A DNA stretch of 64,000 nucleotides from Oceanitalea stevensii (GCF_014837105.1 NZ_JACSPO010000001.1:1219088-1283087); one strand, 5' to 3'; shown: positions 37,396 through 46,403, numbered from the stretch's first letter. A program made the numbers and translations. The notes: generated from the sequence alone by a model not told the origin.

Positions 37396-37830
37396 CGGGA
37401 CTCCTCGGGATGACGAGCGCGCGAGGGCGCGCGTGAGCAGGGACCGTTCCCCGCTCTGTCATCGGACCTGAGAGTTTTCTGCGGGCGTGGTGCCCGCACT
37501 TCCCCGTCGGTGAGCCCCTGAGGGCTGCTTTCCAGAGGTGCCTCGCCGTGGCGGTATGGGGGCCTGAGAGTTTCCGGGGAGGTTGCTCCTTCGGCGCCCG
37601 CCTGCGCGGGTCTCTCCCGCCGCGAATCGAAGGCTGTGAAGTTGTCGCCACAAGTCTCTCACACGGCGGGGTCCGCCCTCGAAGGAGCCTCCACAGCTCC
37701 GTCCACAGGCTGCGGGCGCTCCCTGTGTGTATGTGCACAACCCTGTGGACACAACCTGTGGACAGATGGCCGCCGGATGACCGCCGGGTGAACGGGCGCC
37801 CGTCCGCGGCGGACCTGCGAGGATGCCCGC
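37396..37830. other. divergent intergenic region EamA / ald
   Basis: About 435 bases. On the minus strand it holds the tandem glycine riboswitch and, between that and the EamA start, a GCGCGC-GAGG-GCGCGC hairpin (37417-37432) that may be the expression platform. On the plus strand side, 37640-37830 has three TGTCCACA-type sequences and the ald promoter. Confidence 0.6.
37450..37625 (-). ncRNA. tandem glycine riboswitch
   Basis: Both aptamers are recognisable on the minus strand. The first has GGGAGAGACC (about 37618-37609), GCCGAAGGAGCAA (37595-37583), GAAACTCTCAGGC (37574-37562) and CTCTGGAAAG (37537-37528). The second follows without a break, with CACCGACGGGGAAGTG (37512-37497), AAAACTCTCAGGT (37478-37466) and ACAGAG (37459-37454). 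The two CTCTCAGG sequences are the glycine-pocket cores. It should switch expression of the downstream EamA gene with intracellular glycine, usually as an on-switch. I have not folded it by computation. Confidence 0.93.
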
Positions 37831-38946
37831 ATGAGGATCGCAGTGCCGCGAGAGGTCATGGACTCCGAGGGCCGCGTGGCCATCACCCCCTCGGGGGTGC
37901 ACGAGCTCGTCCGCCACGGGCACGAGGTCGGCGTGGAGACCGGTGCCGGGACGTCGACGTCGATCGCCGACGCCGACTTCACCGCGGCGGGCGCCACGGT
38001 GCTGCCCGACGCGGCCACCACGTGGGGCTTCGGCGAGCTCGTGCTCAAGGTCAAGGAGCCGGTCCCCGAGGAGTACCCCCTGCTCCGCGAGGGGCAGACG
38101 CTGTTCACCTACCTCCACCTCGCGGCCGACCGCGCGCTCACCGAGGAGCTCGTGCGTCGCCGCGTCACGTCCGTCGCCTACGAGACCGTCGAGCTGCCCG
38201 ACCGCTCCCTGCCCCTCCTCGCGCCGATGAGCGAGATCGCCGGCCGGCTCGCGCCGCAGGTGGGCGCCCACAGCCTGATGAGCGCCCAGGGCGGCCGCGG
38301 GGTGCTGCTGGGCGGGGTGTCAGGGGTGTACTCGGCGCGGGTCGTCGTCATCGGCGCGGGCGTGGCCGGGATGAACGCCGCCGCGATGGCGGTGGGGATG
38401 CACGCGGACGTCGTCCTCATGGACCGCGACGTGAGCCGGCTGCGGCAGGCCGACGCCCTGTACCAGGGCCGCTGCCAGACCGTCATGTCCAACGCCTACG
38501 AGATCGAGCGGGCCATCACCGAGGCGGACCTCGTCATCGGTGCCGTGCTGCTCCCGGGGGCGCGCACGCCCCGCCTCGTGACGAACGAGCAGATCGCGAC
38601 GATGAGGCCGGGGTCCGTCGTCGTCGACATCTCCGTGGACCAGGGCGGCTGCTTCGCCGACTCGCGGCCCACCACCCACTCCGACCCGACCTACCGGGTG
38701 CACGACACGGTCTTCTACTGCGTGAGCAACATGCCCGGCGCCGTGTCCCACACCTCCACCTACGCGCTGACCAACGTCACCGTCCCCTACGCGCTCGCGC
38801 TGGCGAACAGCGGCTGGCGCGAGGCGATGCGGGCCGATCGCGCCCTGGCCCTGGGCCTGGCCACCCACGACGGCGCGCTCGTGTCCGCCCCGGTGGCCGA
38901 GGCGCACGGGATGGAGCACACGCCGCTGGAGTCGGTCCTCGCCTGA
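37831..38946 (+). CDS. ald: alanine dehydrogenase
   Basis: A 371-residue NAD-dependent enzyme interconverting alanine and pyruvate; mycobacterial homologues also make glycine from glyoxylate. MRIAVPREV starts the catalytic domain; Lys75 (in VKEP) and His96 (in YLHLA) are the expected pyruvate-binding and catalytic residues. VVVIGAGVAGMNAA (about 171-184) is the Rossmann motif and VVDISVDQGGC (about 266-276) carries the active-site Asp. Size matches the family. The start is ATG with GAGGAT ending six bases upstream. It faces the glycine-riboswitch-controlled transporter. Confidence 0.97.
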   Translation: MRIAVPREVMDSEGRVAITPSGVHELVRHGHEVGVETGAGTSTSIADADFTAAGATVLPDAATTWGFGELVLKVKEPVPEEYPLLREGQTLFTYLHLAADRALTEELVRRRVTSVAYETVELPDRSLPLLAPMSEIAGRLAPQVGAHSLMSAQGGRGVLLGGVSGVYSARVVVIGAGVAGMNAAAMAVGMHADVVLMDRDVSRLRQADALYQGRCQTVMSNAYEIERAITEADLVIGAVLLPGARTPRLVTNEQIATMRPGSVVVDISVDQGGCFADSRPTTHSDPTYRVHDTVFYCVSNMPGAVSHTSTYALTNVTVPYALALANSGWREAMRADRALALGLATHDGALVSAPVAEAHGMEHTPLESVLA

Positions 38947-38953
38947 CTCAGGC
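38941..38953. other. palindrome holding both stop codons (ald/purQ)
   Basis: GCCTGA-C-TCAGGC is a perfect inverted repeat around one base. It contains the ald stop (TGA) and the purQ stop (TCA in this orientation). The genes are convergent with one base between them. Confidence 0.6.
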
Positions 38954-39676
38954 GCTGACGAGGACCCCGAGGACGGAGGCGAAGATCGCCAGGCCGTCGG
39001 TGCCACCGCCGGAGTCGGGGCCGAAGCCCGGCTCGACGGCGTGCTCCGGGTGCGGCATGAGGCCCACGACGTTGCCCGCCGCGTTGCTGATGCCGGCGAT
39101 GTCGTGGAGCGAGCCGTTGGGGTTGTGGCCCTCGTAGCGGAAGACGACACGACCCTCCCCCTCGAGCTCGGCGAGGGTGCGCTCGTCCGCGACGAAGCCG
39201 CCCTCGCCGTTCTTCAGCGGGATGGTGATCGTCTCGCCCACGGAGTAGCCGGTGGTCCAGGCGGTGTCGTTGTTCTCCACGCGCAGCTGCTGGTCGCGGC
39301 ACACGAAGCGCTGGGCCTCGTTGCGGATGAGCGCGCCGGGCAGCAGGTGCGCCTCGCAGAGGATCTGGAAGCCGTTGCAGATGCCGAGCACCGGCAGGCC
39401 GCGGCCGGCCGCCTCGACGACGGCCGTCATGACCGGCGCGAAGCTCGCGATCGCCCCGCAGCGCAGGTAGTCGCCGTAGGAGAAGCCACCGGGCAGGACG
39501 ACGGCGTCGACCCCACGGAGGTCCTCGTCGGCGTGCCACAGCGCCACCGGCTCACCGCCAGCCAGGCGCACCGCCCGCTGGGCGTCTCGCTCGTCGAGGG
39601 AGCCGGGGAAGGTGACGACGCCGACGCGCGCACCCTCGGCCCGCGGCTGGGGCTCGGGGACGTCGAGGCGGTGCAT
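38948..39676 (-). CDS. purQ: phosphoribosylformylglycinamidine synthase, glutaminase subunit
   Basis: A 242-residue class-I glutamine amidotransferase that feeds ammonia to PurL. The nucleophile is Cys100 in GICNGFQIL, and the His-Glu pair is in [10 protein letters not shown] (about 211-220). [15 protein letters not shown] (about 63-77) lines the oxyanion region. It overlaps purS by one base, so the two subunits are coupled, as in most actinobacteria, but purL itself is 10 kb away. It ends against ald in a shared palindrome. Confidence 0.97.
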   Translation of the reverse strand: MHRLDVPEPQPRAEGARVGVVTFPGSLDERDAQRAVRLAGGEPVALWHADEDLRGVDAVVLPGGFSYGDYLRCGAIASFAPVMTAVVEAAGRGLPVLGICNGFQILCEAHLLPGALIRNEAQRFVCRDQQLRVENNDTAWTTGYSVGETITIPLKNGEGGFVADERTLAELEGEGRVVFRYEGHNPNGSLHDIAGISNAAGNVVGLMPHPEHAVEPGFGPDSGGGTDGLAIFASVLGVLVSA

Positions 39677-39939
39677 CAGGCGCTCCGGGCGTCGTCGGCC
39701 GCGGCGACGCGGACGACGTCCTCGATGACCGGGTTGGACAGCAGCAGCTCGGCGGCACGGCGGGCCTGGTCGAGCGCGGCGTCATCGACCTCGCCCTCGA
39801 CCTCCAGCTCGAAGCGCTTGCCCTGCCGGACCGCGACGAAACCGTCCAGTCCGAGCCGGGGCAGCGCGCCGGCTACCGCCTTGCCCTGCGGGTCGAGAAT
39901 CTCGGGCTTGGGCATGACCTCGACGACGATGCGTCCCAT
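39676..39939 (-). CDS. purS: phosphoribosylformylglycinamidine synthase subunit PurS
   Basis: An 87-residue small subunit that bridges PurL and Pur[19 protein letters not shown] (about 5-22) and the KRFELEVEG strand are characteristic. The dimeric ferredoxin-like fold fits the length. Its ATG is followed downstream by purQ with a one-base overlap. The sequence 5' of it, between 39940 and 39994, is too short for another gene. Confidence 0.95.
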   Translation of the reverse strand: MGRIVVEVMPKPEILDPQGKAVAGALPRLGLDGFVAVRQGKRFELEVEGEVDDAALDQARRAAELLLSNPVIEDVVRVAAADDARSA

Positions 39940-39994
39940 GGTGACTCCTGCTCGGGGTTTTCGGGCCGCCGTCGAGTCTACCCGGGTGCCGGGG

Positions 39995-41080
39995 TCAGAC
40001 CCGGTACTGCGCAGCCAGTGGACAGGCCCACACGTCCAGGCCGCCGCGTCCCACCGTGTTGAGGTAGTTGTAGACGGCCCGGTAGGACTGCACGAGGGAG
40101 GTCTCGGTGTACCGCACGCCGAGGTCCTGGCAGTACTCCCGGACCATCGGGGCGACCTTGCGCAGGTTGGGCCGGGCCATCGACGGGAACAGGTGGTGCT
40201 CCACCTGGAAGTTGAGCCCGCCCATGAAGGTGTCCATGGCGCGCCCGCCGGAGATGTTGCGGCTCATGAGGACCTGGCGGCGCAGGAAGTCGATCTTGAC
40301 GTCCGACGGCACGACCGGCATGCCGATGTGGTTGGGCGCGAAGGACAGGCCCATGTACAGGCCGAAGACCGCGAGCTGCACGCCGATGAAGGCGAGCGCC
40401 TTGCCCGGGGACAGGACGAGGAAGACGAGGGCGAAGAAGCTGACGAGCCGGACGAGGATGAAGCCGAGCTCCACCCAGCGGCGCTTGAGGCCCTCGCGGC
40501 TCACCGCGCGCTTGATGCCGTGGACGTGGAGGTTGATGCCCTCGAGCAGGAGCAGCGGGTAGAAGAAGAAGCCCTGCTTGGTGGCGAGCCACTTCGTGAG
40601 GCGGGTCTTGCGCTGCTCGACCGCGTACTGGCTGAAGGCGAGCACGCCCGGGTCGATGTCCGGGTCCTTGTGGAGCGTGTTCGGGGCGGCGTGGTGCTTG
40701 GTGTGCTTGCGCTGCCACCAGGCCTGGCCCATGCCCACGAAGAGGTTGATGACGATGAGGGAGACCCACTCGTTCCACTTGCCCGACACGAAGATCTGCC
40801 GGTGCGCGGCGTCGTGGCCGAGGAAGGCGATCTGCGTCATGAGCAGGGCGAGGGCCACGGCCGTCACCATCTGCCACCAGGTGTCCCCGATGAGGACGAA
40901 GGCCACGGCGAGGCCGACGCCCAGCACCAGTGAGCCGATGAGCTTGGTCCAGTAGTAGCCGTAGGCGCGCCGCATGAGGCCCGCTTCCTGGACCCGCTTG
41001 GTCAGGGCAGTGAAGTCACTGACCTGACGCTCTCGGGCGGTTCCCCGCGCCGTCGTGGGGACACTGGTGTCTGCTGCCAT
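39995..41080 (-). CDS. fatty acid desaturase (acyl-lipid type)
   Basis: A 361-residue integral membrane di-iron enzyme. Three histidine boxes are intact: HDAAH at 89-93, HTKHH at 126-130 and QVEHH at 292-296. The last, with Gln before, is typical of front-end or delta-6-like desaturases but also of many bacterial acyl-lipid desaturases. Four hydrophobic segments flank them. Substrate and position of the double bond cannot be read from sequence. The ATG lies after a leader of about 60 bases. It separates purS from purC in the run and may respond to temperature or membrane fluidity. Confidence 0.92.
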   Translation of the reverse strand: MAADTSVPTTARGTARERQVSDFTALTKRVQEAGLMRRAYGYYWTKLIGSLVLGVGLAVAFVLIGDTWWQMVTAVALALLMTQIAFLGHDAAHRQIFVSGKWNEWVSLIVINLFVGMGQAWWQRKHTKHHAAPNTLHKDPDIDPGVLAFSQYAVEQRKTRLTKWLATKQGFFFYPLLLLEGINLHVHGIKRAVSREGLKRRWVELGFILVRLVSFFALVFLVLSPGKALAFIGVQLAVFGLYMGLSFAPNHIGMPVVPSDVKIDFLRRQVLMSRNISGGRAMDTFMGGLNFQVEHHLFPSMARPNLRKVAPMVREYCQDLGVRYTETSLVQSYRAVYNYLNTVGRGGLDVWACPLAAQYRV

Positions 41081-41187
41081 ACGTTCGCGCCTTCGGTACT
41101 AATTCGCGAGCTGTCGTCGCGGAGGAGGTGTTACTGCTCTCACAGTCTTGCACGGATCATCCGCGTCGGCAGGGTTCGCGTCGAACG

Positions 41188-42054
41188 TCACCCGACGAGG
41201 CGGTCGGCGGCCTCGAGGTAACGCTCGCGGGTGCGCTCGACGACGTCGTCGGGAAGTGGCGGCGGGGGCGAGACGCGGTCCCAGCCGGACTCCGGGGAGG
41301 TGAGCCAGTCCCGGACGAACTGCTTGTCGAAGCTGGGCTGCACCCGCCCGGGGGCGTAGCCGTCCGCCGGCCAGAAGCGTGAGGAGTCCGGCGTGAGGAC
41401 CTCGTCCCCGAGGACGACCTCCCCGCCCGGGCCGAGCCCGAACTCGAGCTTGGTGTCGGCGACGATGATCCCGCTGCGGGCGGCGACGTCCGCGGCGCGG
41501 GAGTAGATCCGCAGCGTGAGGTCGCGCAGCTCCTCCGCGCGCTCCGCGCCGAGGAGGGCGGCGACCGCCTCGAAGGTGATGTTCTCGTCGTGGTCACCGA
41601 GCTCGGCCTTGCGGGCGGGGGTGAACATCGGCTCGGGCAGCCGGGAGGCCTCGCCCAGGCCCGGGGGCAGCGGCACGCCGCACACGGCCTGGCCCTCGCG
41701 GTACTCGACGAGGCCGGAGCCGGTGAGGTACCCGCGCGCCACGCACTCGACGGGGAACATCTCCAGCCGCCGGCACACCATCGCCCGGCCGGCGACGGCC
41801 TCGGGGACGTCGAGGGAGACGACGTGGTTGGGGACGATGTCGGCGAGCTGCTCGAACCACCACAGGCTGAGGCGGGTGAGCACCTCCCCCTTCCCGGGGA
41901 TGGGCGTCGGCAGGACGTGGTCGTAGGCGCTGATGCGGTCGGAGGCGACGACGAGCACGACGTCACCCGCCGGGTGCGGCTCGGCCGGCCGGTACAGGTC
42001 GCGGACCTTGCCGGAGTAGGTGTGCTCCCAGCCGGGCAGCACGGGCGCGGTCAC
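41188..42054 (-). CDS. purC: phosphoribosylaminoimidazole-succinocarboxamide synthase
   Basis: A 288-residue SAICAR synthetase, joining CAIR to aspartate with [12 protein letters not shown] (about 13-21) forms the ATP-phosphate loop, followed by [13 protein letters not shown] and [12 protein letters not shown] (about 101-112), and [10 protein letters not shown] (about 189-198) carries the metal-binding Asp. The longer C-terminus is of the actinobacterial/eukaryotic-like type. Its GTG overlaps purD by four bases (GTGA), giving a purD-purC operon. Confidence 0.96.
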   Translation of the reverse strand: MTAPVLPGWEHTYSGKVRDLYRPAEPHPAGDVVLVVASDRISAYDHVLPTPIPGKGEVLTRLSLWWFEQLADIVPNHVVSLDVPEAVAGRAMVCRRLEMFPVECVARGYLTGSGLVEYREGQAVCGVPLPPGLGEASRLPEPMFTPARKAELGDHDENITFEAVAALLGAERAEELRDLTLRIYSRAADVAARSGIIVADTKLEFGLGPGGEVVLGDEVLTPDSSRFWPADGYAPGRVQPSFDKQFVRDWLTSPESGWDRVSPPPPLPDDVVERTRERYLEAADRLVG

Positions 42055-43325
42055 GAGCGGGCCCGCGCGATGTCGGTGCGGTGCTGGGAGCCGTCGAGGG
42101 TGATGCGTTCGAGGCCCGCGTAGGCGCGGGCGCGGGCCTCCTCCTGGTCGGCCCCGACCCCGACGACGGACAGCACCCGGCCGCCGGCACTCACGAGGGC
42201 GCCGTCCTCGGACGTCGCACAGCCGGCCTGGAGGACGTGGACGCCGGGCAGCTCCTCGGCCGCGGCGACGCCCTCGACGACGTCGCCGGTGCGGGACACC
42301 CCGGGGTAGCCGTGGGAGGCGAGGACGACGGTGACGGCCGACGCGTCGCGCCACGTGGGGCGGGGCGCCTCGGCGAGGGTGCCGGTGGCGGCGGCGCGGA
42401 GCAGCTGAGCCAGGGAGGAGCCGAGACGCGCGAGGACGACCTGCGTCTCGGGGTCCCCGAAGCGGGCGTTGAACTCGATGACCCGCACCCCGCGGGAGGT
42501 GAGGGCCAGGCCGACGTAGAGGACACCGGTGAAGGGGGTGCCGCGGCGGGCCATCTCGCGCACGACCGGCCGCGCGACGCGCGCCATCACCTCGTCGACG
42601 AGGTTCTCCGGCGCCCACGGCAGCGGGCTGTAGGCGCCCATCCCGCCGGTGTTGGGGCCGGCGTCGCCGTCGCCGAGGCGCTTGAAGTCCTGCGCGGGGG
42701 CGAGCGGGACGGCGTCCGTGCCGTCGCAGACGCAGAAGAGGGAGACCTCCGGACCGTCGAGGTACTCCTCGACGACGACGGCGGGACGCTCCCCGCCGGG
42801 GGTGACCGTGCGCGCGAGGCAGGCACGTGCATGGGCGAGTGCTGCCTCCCGGTCCTCGGTGACGACGACGCCCTTGCCGGCGGCGAGGCCGTCGTCCTTG
42901 ACGACGTAGGGCGCACCGAAGGCGTCGAGTGCCTCCTCGACCTCCTCGGCGGTCGTGCAGACATAGGCCATCGCGGTGGGCACCTCGGCGGCGGCCATGA
43001 CCTCCTTGGCGAAGGCCTTGGAGCCCTCGAGGCGGGCCGCGGCGGCGTCGGGGCCGAAGCACGGGACCCCGGCGGCCCGGACGGCGTCCGCGACGCCGGC
43101 GACGAGCGGCGCCTCGGGACCGACGACGACGAGGTCGACACCGCGCTCGACGGCGAGGGCCGCCACCGCCTGCGGGTCGAGCGGGTCGACCGCGACGTTG
43201 GTCGCGACCTGCGCCGTTCCCGGGTTCCCGGGGGCGACGAGGACCTCGTGGGGCGTGGACTCGGTGGTCAGGGCGCGGGTGATGGCGTGCTCGCGCGCAC
43301 CGGACCCGACGACGAGGATCTTCAC
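42051..43325 (-). CDS. purD: phosphoribosylamine-glycine ligase
   Basis: A 424-residue GAR synthetase of the ATP-grasp family, condensing phosphoribosylamine with glycine. Landmarks are [10 protein letters not shown] (about 5-14) at the N-terminus, [14 protein letters not shown] (about 132-145) for [14 protein letters not shown] (about 222-232) and [12 protein letters not shown] (about 281-292) for metal binding. It uses glycine, the signal sensed by the riboswitch 5 kb away. The GTG start is essentially leaderless: TAGGCT ends eight bases upstream. Confidence 0.96.
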   Translation of the reverse strand: MKILVVGSGAREHAITRALTTESTPHEVLVAPGNPGTAQVATNVAVDPLDPQAVAALAVERGVDLVVVGPEAPLVAGVADAVRAAGVPCFGPDAAAARLEGSKAFAKEVMAAAEVPTAMAYVCTTAEEVEEALDAFGAPYVVKDDGLAAGKGVVVTEDREAALAHARACLARTVTPGGERPAVVVEEYLDGPEVSLFCVCDGTDAVPLAPAQDFKRLGDGDAGPNTGGMGAYSPLPWAPENLVDEVMARVARPVVREMARRGTPFTGVLYVGLALTSRGVRVIEFNARFGDPETQVVLARLGSSLAQLLRAAATGTLAEAPRPTWRDASAVTVVLASHGYPGVSRTGDVVEGVAAAEELPGVHVLQAGCATSEDGALVSAGGRVLSVVGVGADQEEARARAYAGLERITLDGSQHRTDIARARS

Positions 43326-43333
43326 GTGCCAGG

Positions 43334-43339
43334 AGCCTA
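43334..43339 (-). promoter_or_regulatory. -10 box, promoter of purDC
   Basis: TAGGCT on the minus strand ends eight bases before the GTG of purD, implying a leader of zero to two bases. Confidence 0.55.
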
Positions 43340-43447
43340 CCGACCTCGGCGGCCGGAAGCGCCAGGCGTCCACTGGCCAGACCCGGCCGGGGAGTTGTCC
43401 CCATCGGCGGCGCCCGGCACCGCCCCCTGTCCGAGACACGTGACCGG

Positions 43448-43453
43448 TAGGGT
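43448..43453 (+). promoter_or_regulatory. -10 box, leaderless promoter of lipoprotein gene
   Basis: TAGGGT is followed by seven bases and the ATG at 43461. The region between this and purD contains both promoters back to back in about 135 bases. Confidence 0.55.
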
Positions 43454-43460
43454 TCGCGGC

Positions 43461-44453
43461 ATGACATCACACCGCACCACGTCCCGGGTCCGCCGCGGCC
43501 TGTCGGCGCTTCTCCTCCTGCCCCTCCTGCTCGTCCTGGCCGGCTGCTTCCGCCTGGACATGGGGCTGACGATCAACGAGGACGACACCCTCGACGTCGC
43601 CATGGAGGTCGGCGACCTCACCGGCATGGCCACCCGCGAGGACATGGACTGCTCCGAGCTGGAGTCCGAGATGGGCGACGCCCCCGAGGACACCGAGTTC
43701 GTCGTCGAGGACATCGAGGACGAGGACGGCAACATCGGCTGCCGCATCTCCGCCACCGGCGCCCCGATCGACTCGATGACCGGTGAGGGCATGACCATCG
43801 AGCGGGTCGACGACACCTACGTCTTCTCCTTCGACGGTGACGAGACCGGCATGGGTGACACGAGCAGCCTCGAGGACATGCCGGCCGGCATGGAGCCCCA
43901 GGTCGCCATCTCCGTCACCTTCCCCGGTGAGGTCATCGAGGCCGACGGCGAGATCGACGGCAACACCGTGACGTGGAGCGGCATCGAGGCCTTCGCCGCC
44001 GGCGGCAGCGCCACCGGCGAGGCCGCCGGCAACGGCGGCGGCAGCGCGGGTGGCGTGTCCACCGCCGTGTGGATCGTCCTCGCCGTCGTCGCGCTCCTCG
44101 CGATCGCCGCGCTCATCTTCCTCGTCTCGCGCAAGAAGGGCGGCAAGTCCGGCGCCGCCGACGCCCCGTACGGCGGCCCCGCGGCCGCCTACGGCCAGCC
44201 CGGCCAGGTGCCCAACGAGCCCGGCCCCGGCTTCCCCGCGCAGCCCGGTGCGGGCCAGCCGGTCGGTGGCTTCGGCCCGACCGACCAGGTCCCGGCCGAC
44301 CCCGGCCCCGGCTACCCCGGCCAGGAGCCCCCGGCCGCGCCGGCCCCGTTCACGACGGCCGCCGCGGACACGCCGGTCGACCGCCCGGAGGGCTCGCCCT
44401 TCGCGCCGTCGCCCGAGCCGCCGGAGCAGACCGACGAGGGCCAGCAGCGCTAG
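43461..44453 (+). CDS. LppM-type (DUF3153) lipoprotein with C-terminal anchor
   Basis: A 330-residue envelope protein. The signal peptide ends in the lipobox LVLAGC with lipidated Cys29. The exported domain (about 30-185) is beta-rich and acidic, as in LppM-like DUF3153 proteins of mycobacteria. A Gly/Ser-rich linker leads to a transmembrane helix (about 202-223) and a basic stop-transfer sequence (RKKGGK). The last 95 residues are Pro/Gly/Gln-rich and would be cytoplasmic. Anchoring at both ends is unusual for a lipoprotein. Function in the family is tied to the envelope but not defined. Confidence 0.82.
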   Translation: MTSHRTTSRVRRGLSALLLLPLLLVLAGCFRLDMGLTINEDDTLDVAMEVGDLTGMATREDMDCSELESEMGDAPEDTEFVVEDIEDEDGNIGCRISATGAPIDSMTGEGMTIERVDDTYVFSFDGDETGMGDTSSLEDMPAGMEPQVAISVTFPGEVIEADGEIDGNTVTWSGIEAFAAGGSATGEAAGNGGGSAGGVSTAVWIVLAVVALLAIAALIFLVSRKKGGKSGAADAPYGGPAAAYGQPGQVPNEPGPGFPAQPGAGQPVGGFGPTDQVPADPGPGYPGQEPPAAPAPFTTAAADTPVDRPEGSPFAPSPEPPEQTDEGQQR

Positions 44454-44461
44454 AACCGCCA

Positions 44462-44540
44462 CCCTGACATGCCACAACCCGCCGACAGCTGAGTTGTTAC
44501 TGGAACAACTCAGCTGTCGGCGGGTTGTGGCATGTCAGGG
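44462..44540. terminator. perfect 37-bp inverted repeat between convergent genes
   Basis: Bases 44462-44498 and 44504-44540 are exact reverse complements over 37 positions, separated only by ACTGG. The repeat starts nine bases after the lipoprotein stop and ends inside the last codons of the DUF2249 gene, whose stop (44535-44537) lies in the right arm. It would form an exceptionally stable transcript end in both directions. Confidence 0.85.
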
Positions 44541-44840
44541 CTGCTGGCGGGTCAGCCGCACAGTCCAGTCCTCGGGGCCCTCGACGAGGTAGGTGACGGC
44601 GAAGGCGCCGGGCTGGCGCTCCTCGATCTGCGCGAGCAGCGGCAGCGGGTCGTGCGGGGCGACGAGGTCCAGGGAGAAGCCCGGCGCGATCGCGGTCAGC
44701 GCACCGAACACCGTCGCGTGGCGGATGGCGTGCGGGACCTGGCGGACGTCGAGCGCCGGGACCGCGTCGTCGTGCCCGCCGCAGGCGCAGCCCCCACCCG
44801 TGCCCGGCCGGCTCGTGATCGTGATGTCGTCGACAGCCAT
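44535..44840 (-). CDS. DUF2249 domain protein
   Basis: A 101-residue cytoplasmic protein. LDVRQVPHAIRHATVFGALTA (about 30-50) followed by LVAPHDPLPLLAQI (about 59-72) are the DUF2249 signature, with the His-Asp-Pro core. The short N-terminal GGGCACGGHDD adds two cysteines and one histidine, a possible metal site. The family occurs near nitrogen-oxide and anaerobic respiration genes in other bacteria, but there is no such gene here. It has its own promoter with two palindromes, so regulation by a dedicated factor is likely. Confidence 0.88.
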   Translation of the reverse strand: MAVDDITITSRPGTGGGCACGGHDDAVPALDVRQVPHAIRHATVFGALTAIAPGFSLDLVAPHDPLPLLAQIEERQPGAFAVTYLVEGPEDWTVRLTRQQP

Positions 44841-44848
44841 GGCCGTCC

Positions 44849-44866
44849 CCTCTCGTTGGCGAGAGG
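44849..44866. promoter_or_regulatory. operator candidate at DUF2249 start site
   Basis: CCTCTCG-TTGG-CGAGAGG is a perfect seven-base inverted repeat covering the predicted transcription start of the DUF2249 gene. Another, CACGGGGA-TCTCCGTG (44877-44892, one mismatch), fills the -35/-10 spacer. Confidence 0.5.
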
Positions 44867-44868
44867 CC

Positions 44869-44896
44869 AGGTTAAGCACGGGGATCTCCGTGCCAA
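44869..44896 (-). promoter_or_regulatory. promoter of DUF2249 gene
   Basis: On the minus strand TTGGCA (44896-44891) and TAACCT (44874-44869) are 16 bases apart. A GAGAGGGG site and the ATG at 44840 follow. Confidence 0.55.
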
Positions 44897-44912
44897 CGGG
44901 ACCATCGGCCCA

Positions 44913-44940
44913 CGCCCCCGCCCGTTCCCGGGCGGGGGCG
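44913..44940 (-). terminator. purA terminator hairpin
   Basis: A perfect 12-base GC stem, 44913-44924 against 44929-44940, with a TTCC loop, placed ten bases after the purA stop codon. Confidence 0.75.
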
Positions 44941-44949
44941 CCGGCGCGG

Positions 44950-46236
44950 TCAGTCGAGCAGGGAGTGGCGCACGATCGTCGCGGCCCGGTCGGGGCCGAC
45001 GCCGATCGAGGAGATGCGCGCTCCGGACATCTCCTCCAGCGCGAGGACGTAACGCTGGGCGGCGTCCGGCAGGTCGGAGAACTCGCGCGCGCCGCTGATG
45101 TCCTCGCTCCAGCCGTCGAGCTCCTCGTAGACCGGCCGGGCGTGGTGGAAGTCGGTCTGGTTGGGCGGCATGTCGTCCATCCGGCGGCCGTCGACCTCGT
45201 AGGCCACGCACACCGGGATCTTCTCCAGGCCGGTGAGGACGTCGAGCTTGGTGAGGACGAGGTCGGTGAGCCCGTTGACCCGGCTGGCGAAGCGGGCGAC
45301 GACGGCGTCGTACCAGCCGCAGCGGCGGGGACGTCCCGTCGTCGTGCCGTACTCCCCGCCCACCCGGCGCAGGCGCTCACCGGCGTCGTCGTTGAGCTCG
45401 GTGGGGAAGGGTCCCTCGCCGACGCGGGTCGTGTAGGCCTTGACGACGCCGACGACGCGGTCGATGCGCGTGGGGCCCACGCCGCTGCCGGTGCAGGCGC
45501 CACCGGCGGTGGCGGAGGAGGAGGTGACGAAGGGGTAGGTGCCGTGGTCGACGTCGAGCATCGCGGCCTGGCCGGCCTCGAAGACCACCGTGCGGCCCTC
45601 GTCGAGGGCCTGGTTGAGGACGAGGGAGGTGTCGGCGACCATCGGGCGCAGCCGCTCGGCGTAGGCGAGCAGCTCGTCGGTGACCTCGTCGACGTCGACG
45701 GCGCGGCGGTTGTAGACCTTGAGGAGCAGCTGGTTCTTCTGGACCAGCGCGCCCTCGACCTTCTGCCGCAGGATCTTCTCGTCGAAGATGTCCTGGACCC
45801 GGATGCCCACGCGCGCCATCTTGTCGGCGTAGGTGGGGCCGATGCCGCGGCCGGTGGTGCCGATCTGGCGCTTGCCGAGGAAGCGCTCGGTCACCTTGTC
45901 CAGGGTCCGGTTGTAGGACGGGATGAGGTGGGCGCTGGAGGAGACGAGGAGCCTGGAGACGTCCACGCCACGGGCGCTGAGCCCCTCGAGCTCGGCGAAG
46001 AGCACCTCGAGGTCGACGACCACGCCGTTGCCGATGACCGGCGTGCACCCCGGGCTGAGGATGCCGGAGGGCAGCAGGTGGAGGGCGTACTTCTCCTCGC
46101 CGACGACGACCGTGTGCCCCGCGTTGTTGCCCCCGTTGAACTTGACGACGTAGTCGACCTGGGAGCTGAGCTGGTCGGTGGCCTTCCCCTTGCCCTCGTC
46201 GCCCCACTGGGCTCCGACGACGACGACCGCTGGCAT
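44950..46236 (-). CDS. purA: adenylosuccinate synthetase
   Basis: A 428-residue GTP-dependent enzyme making adenylosuccinate from IMP and aspartate. [11 protein letters not shown] (about 8-18) is the GTP loop, [12 protein letters not shown] (about 33-44) and [13 protein letters not shown] (about 127-139) are IMP/aspartate contacts, and [12 protein letters not shown] follows. The IMP loop reads EAGQAAML instead of the enterobacterial EGAQGTLL, a variation that I regard as normal for this clade. GAAAGGG precedes the ATG. It has its own promoter and terminator. Confidence 0.97.
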   Translation of the reverse strand: MPAVVVVGAQWGDEGKGKATDQLSSQVDYVVKFNGGNNAGHTVVVGEEKYALHLLPSGILSPGCTPVIGNGVVVDLEVLFAELEGLSARGVDVSRLLVSSSAHLIPSYNRTLDKVTERFLGKRQIGTTGRGIGPTYADKMARVGIRVQDIFDEKILRQKVEGALVQKNQLLLKVYNRRAVDVDEVTDELLAYAERLRPMVADTSLVLNQALDEGRTVVFEAGQAAMLDVDHGTYPFVTSSSATAGGACTGSGVGPTRIDRVVGVVKAYTTRVGEGPFPTELNDDAGERLRRVGGEYGTTTGRPRRCGWYDAVVARFASRVNGLTDLVLTKLDVLTGLEKIPVCVAYEVDGRRMDDMPPNQTDFHHARPVYEELDGWSEDISGAREFSDLPDAAQRYVLALEEMSGARISSIGVGPDRAATIVRHSLLD

Positions 46237-46337
46237 GGTGATCCCTTTCGCTGGAGGCGGGCGCCGATCGGCTCCCGGGACAGGTTACCCAACGCTCCCC
46301 TCCGGCGGTTCGAGGTGCACCCGGCGGCTCACCCGCC

Positions 46338-46343
46338 TAGGCT
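46338..46343 (+). promoter_or_regulatory. -10 box upstream of STAS gene 1
   Basis: TAGGCT, which places the start about 55 bases upstream of the ATG at 46404. The leader carries AGAGGGAG as the ribosome-binding site. Confidence 0.45.
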
Positions 46344-46403
46344 CGACGAGTTAACGGACCGGGCACCGCCGCACGCGCACGAGCGGCGGCCAGAGGGAGC
46401 AGC

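Noticed and set aside
37744..37765. Replication origin
   Set aside because: Two DnaA-like boxes are too few, no dnaA/dnaN or AT-rich unwinding region is nearby, and similar single matches occur elsewhere in the window.
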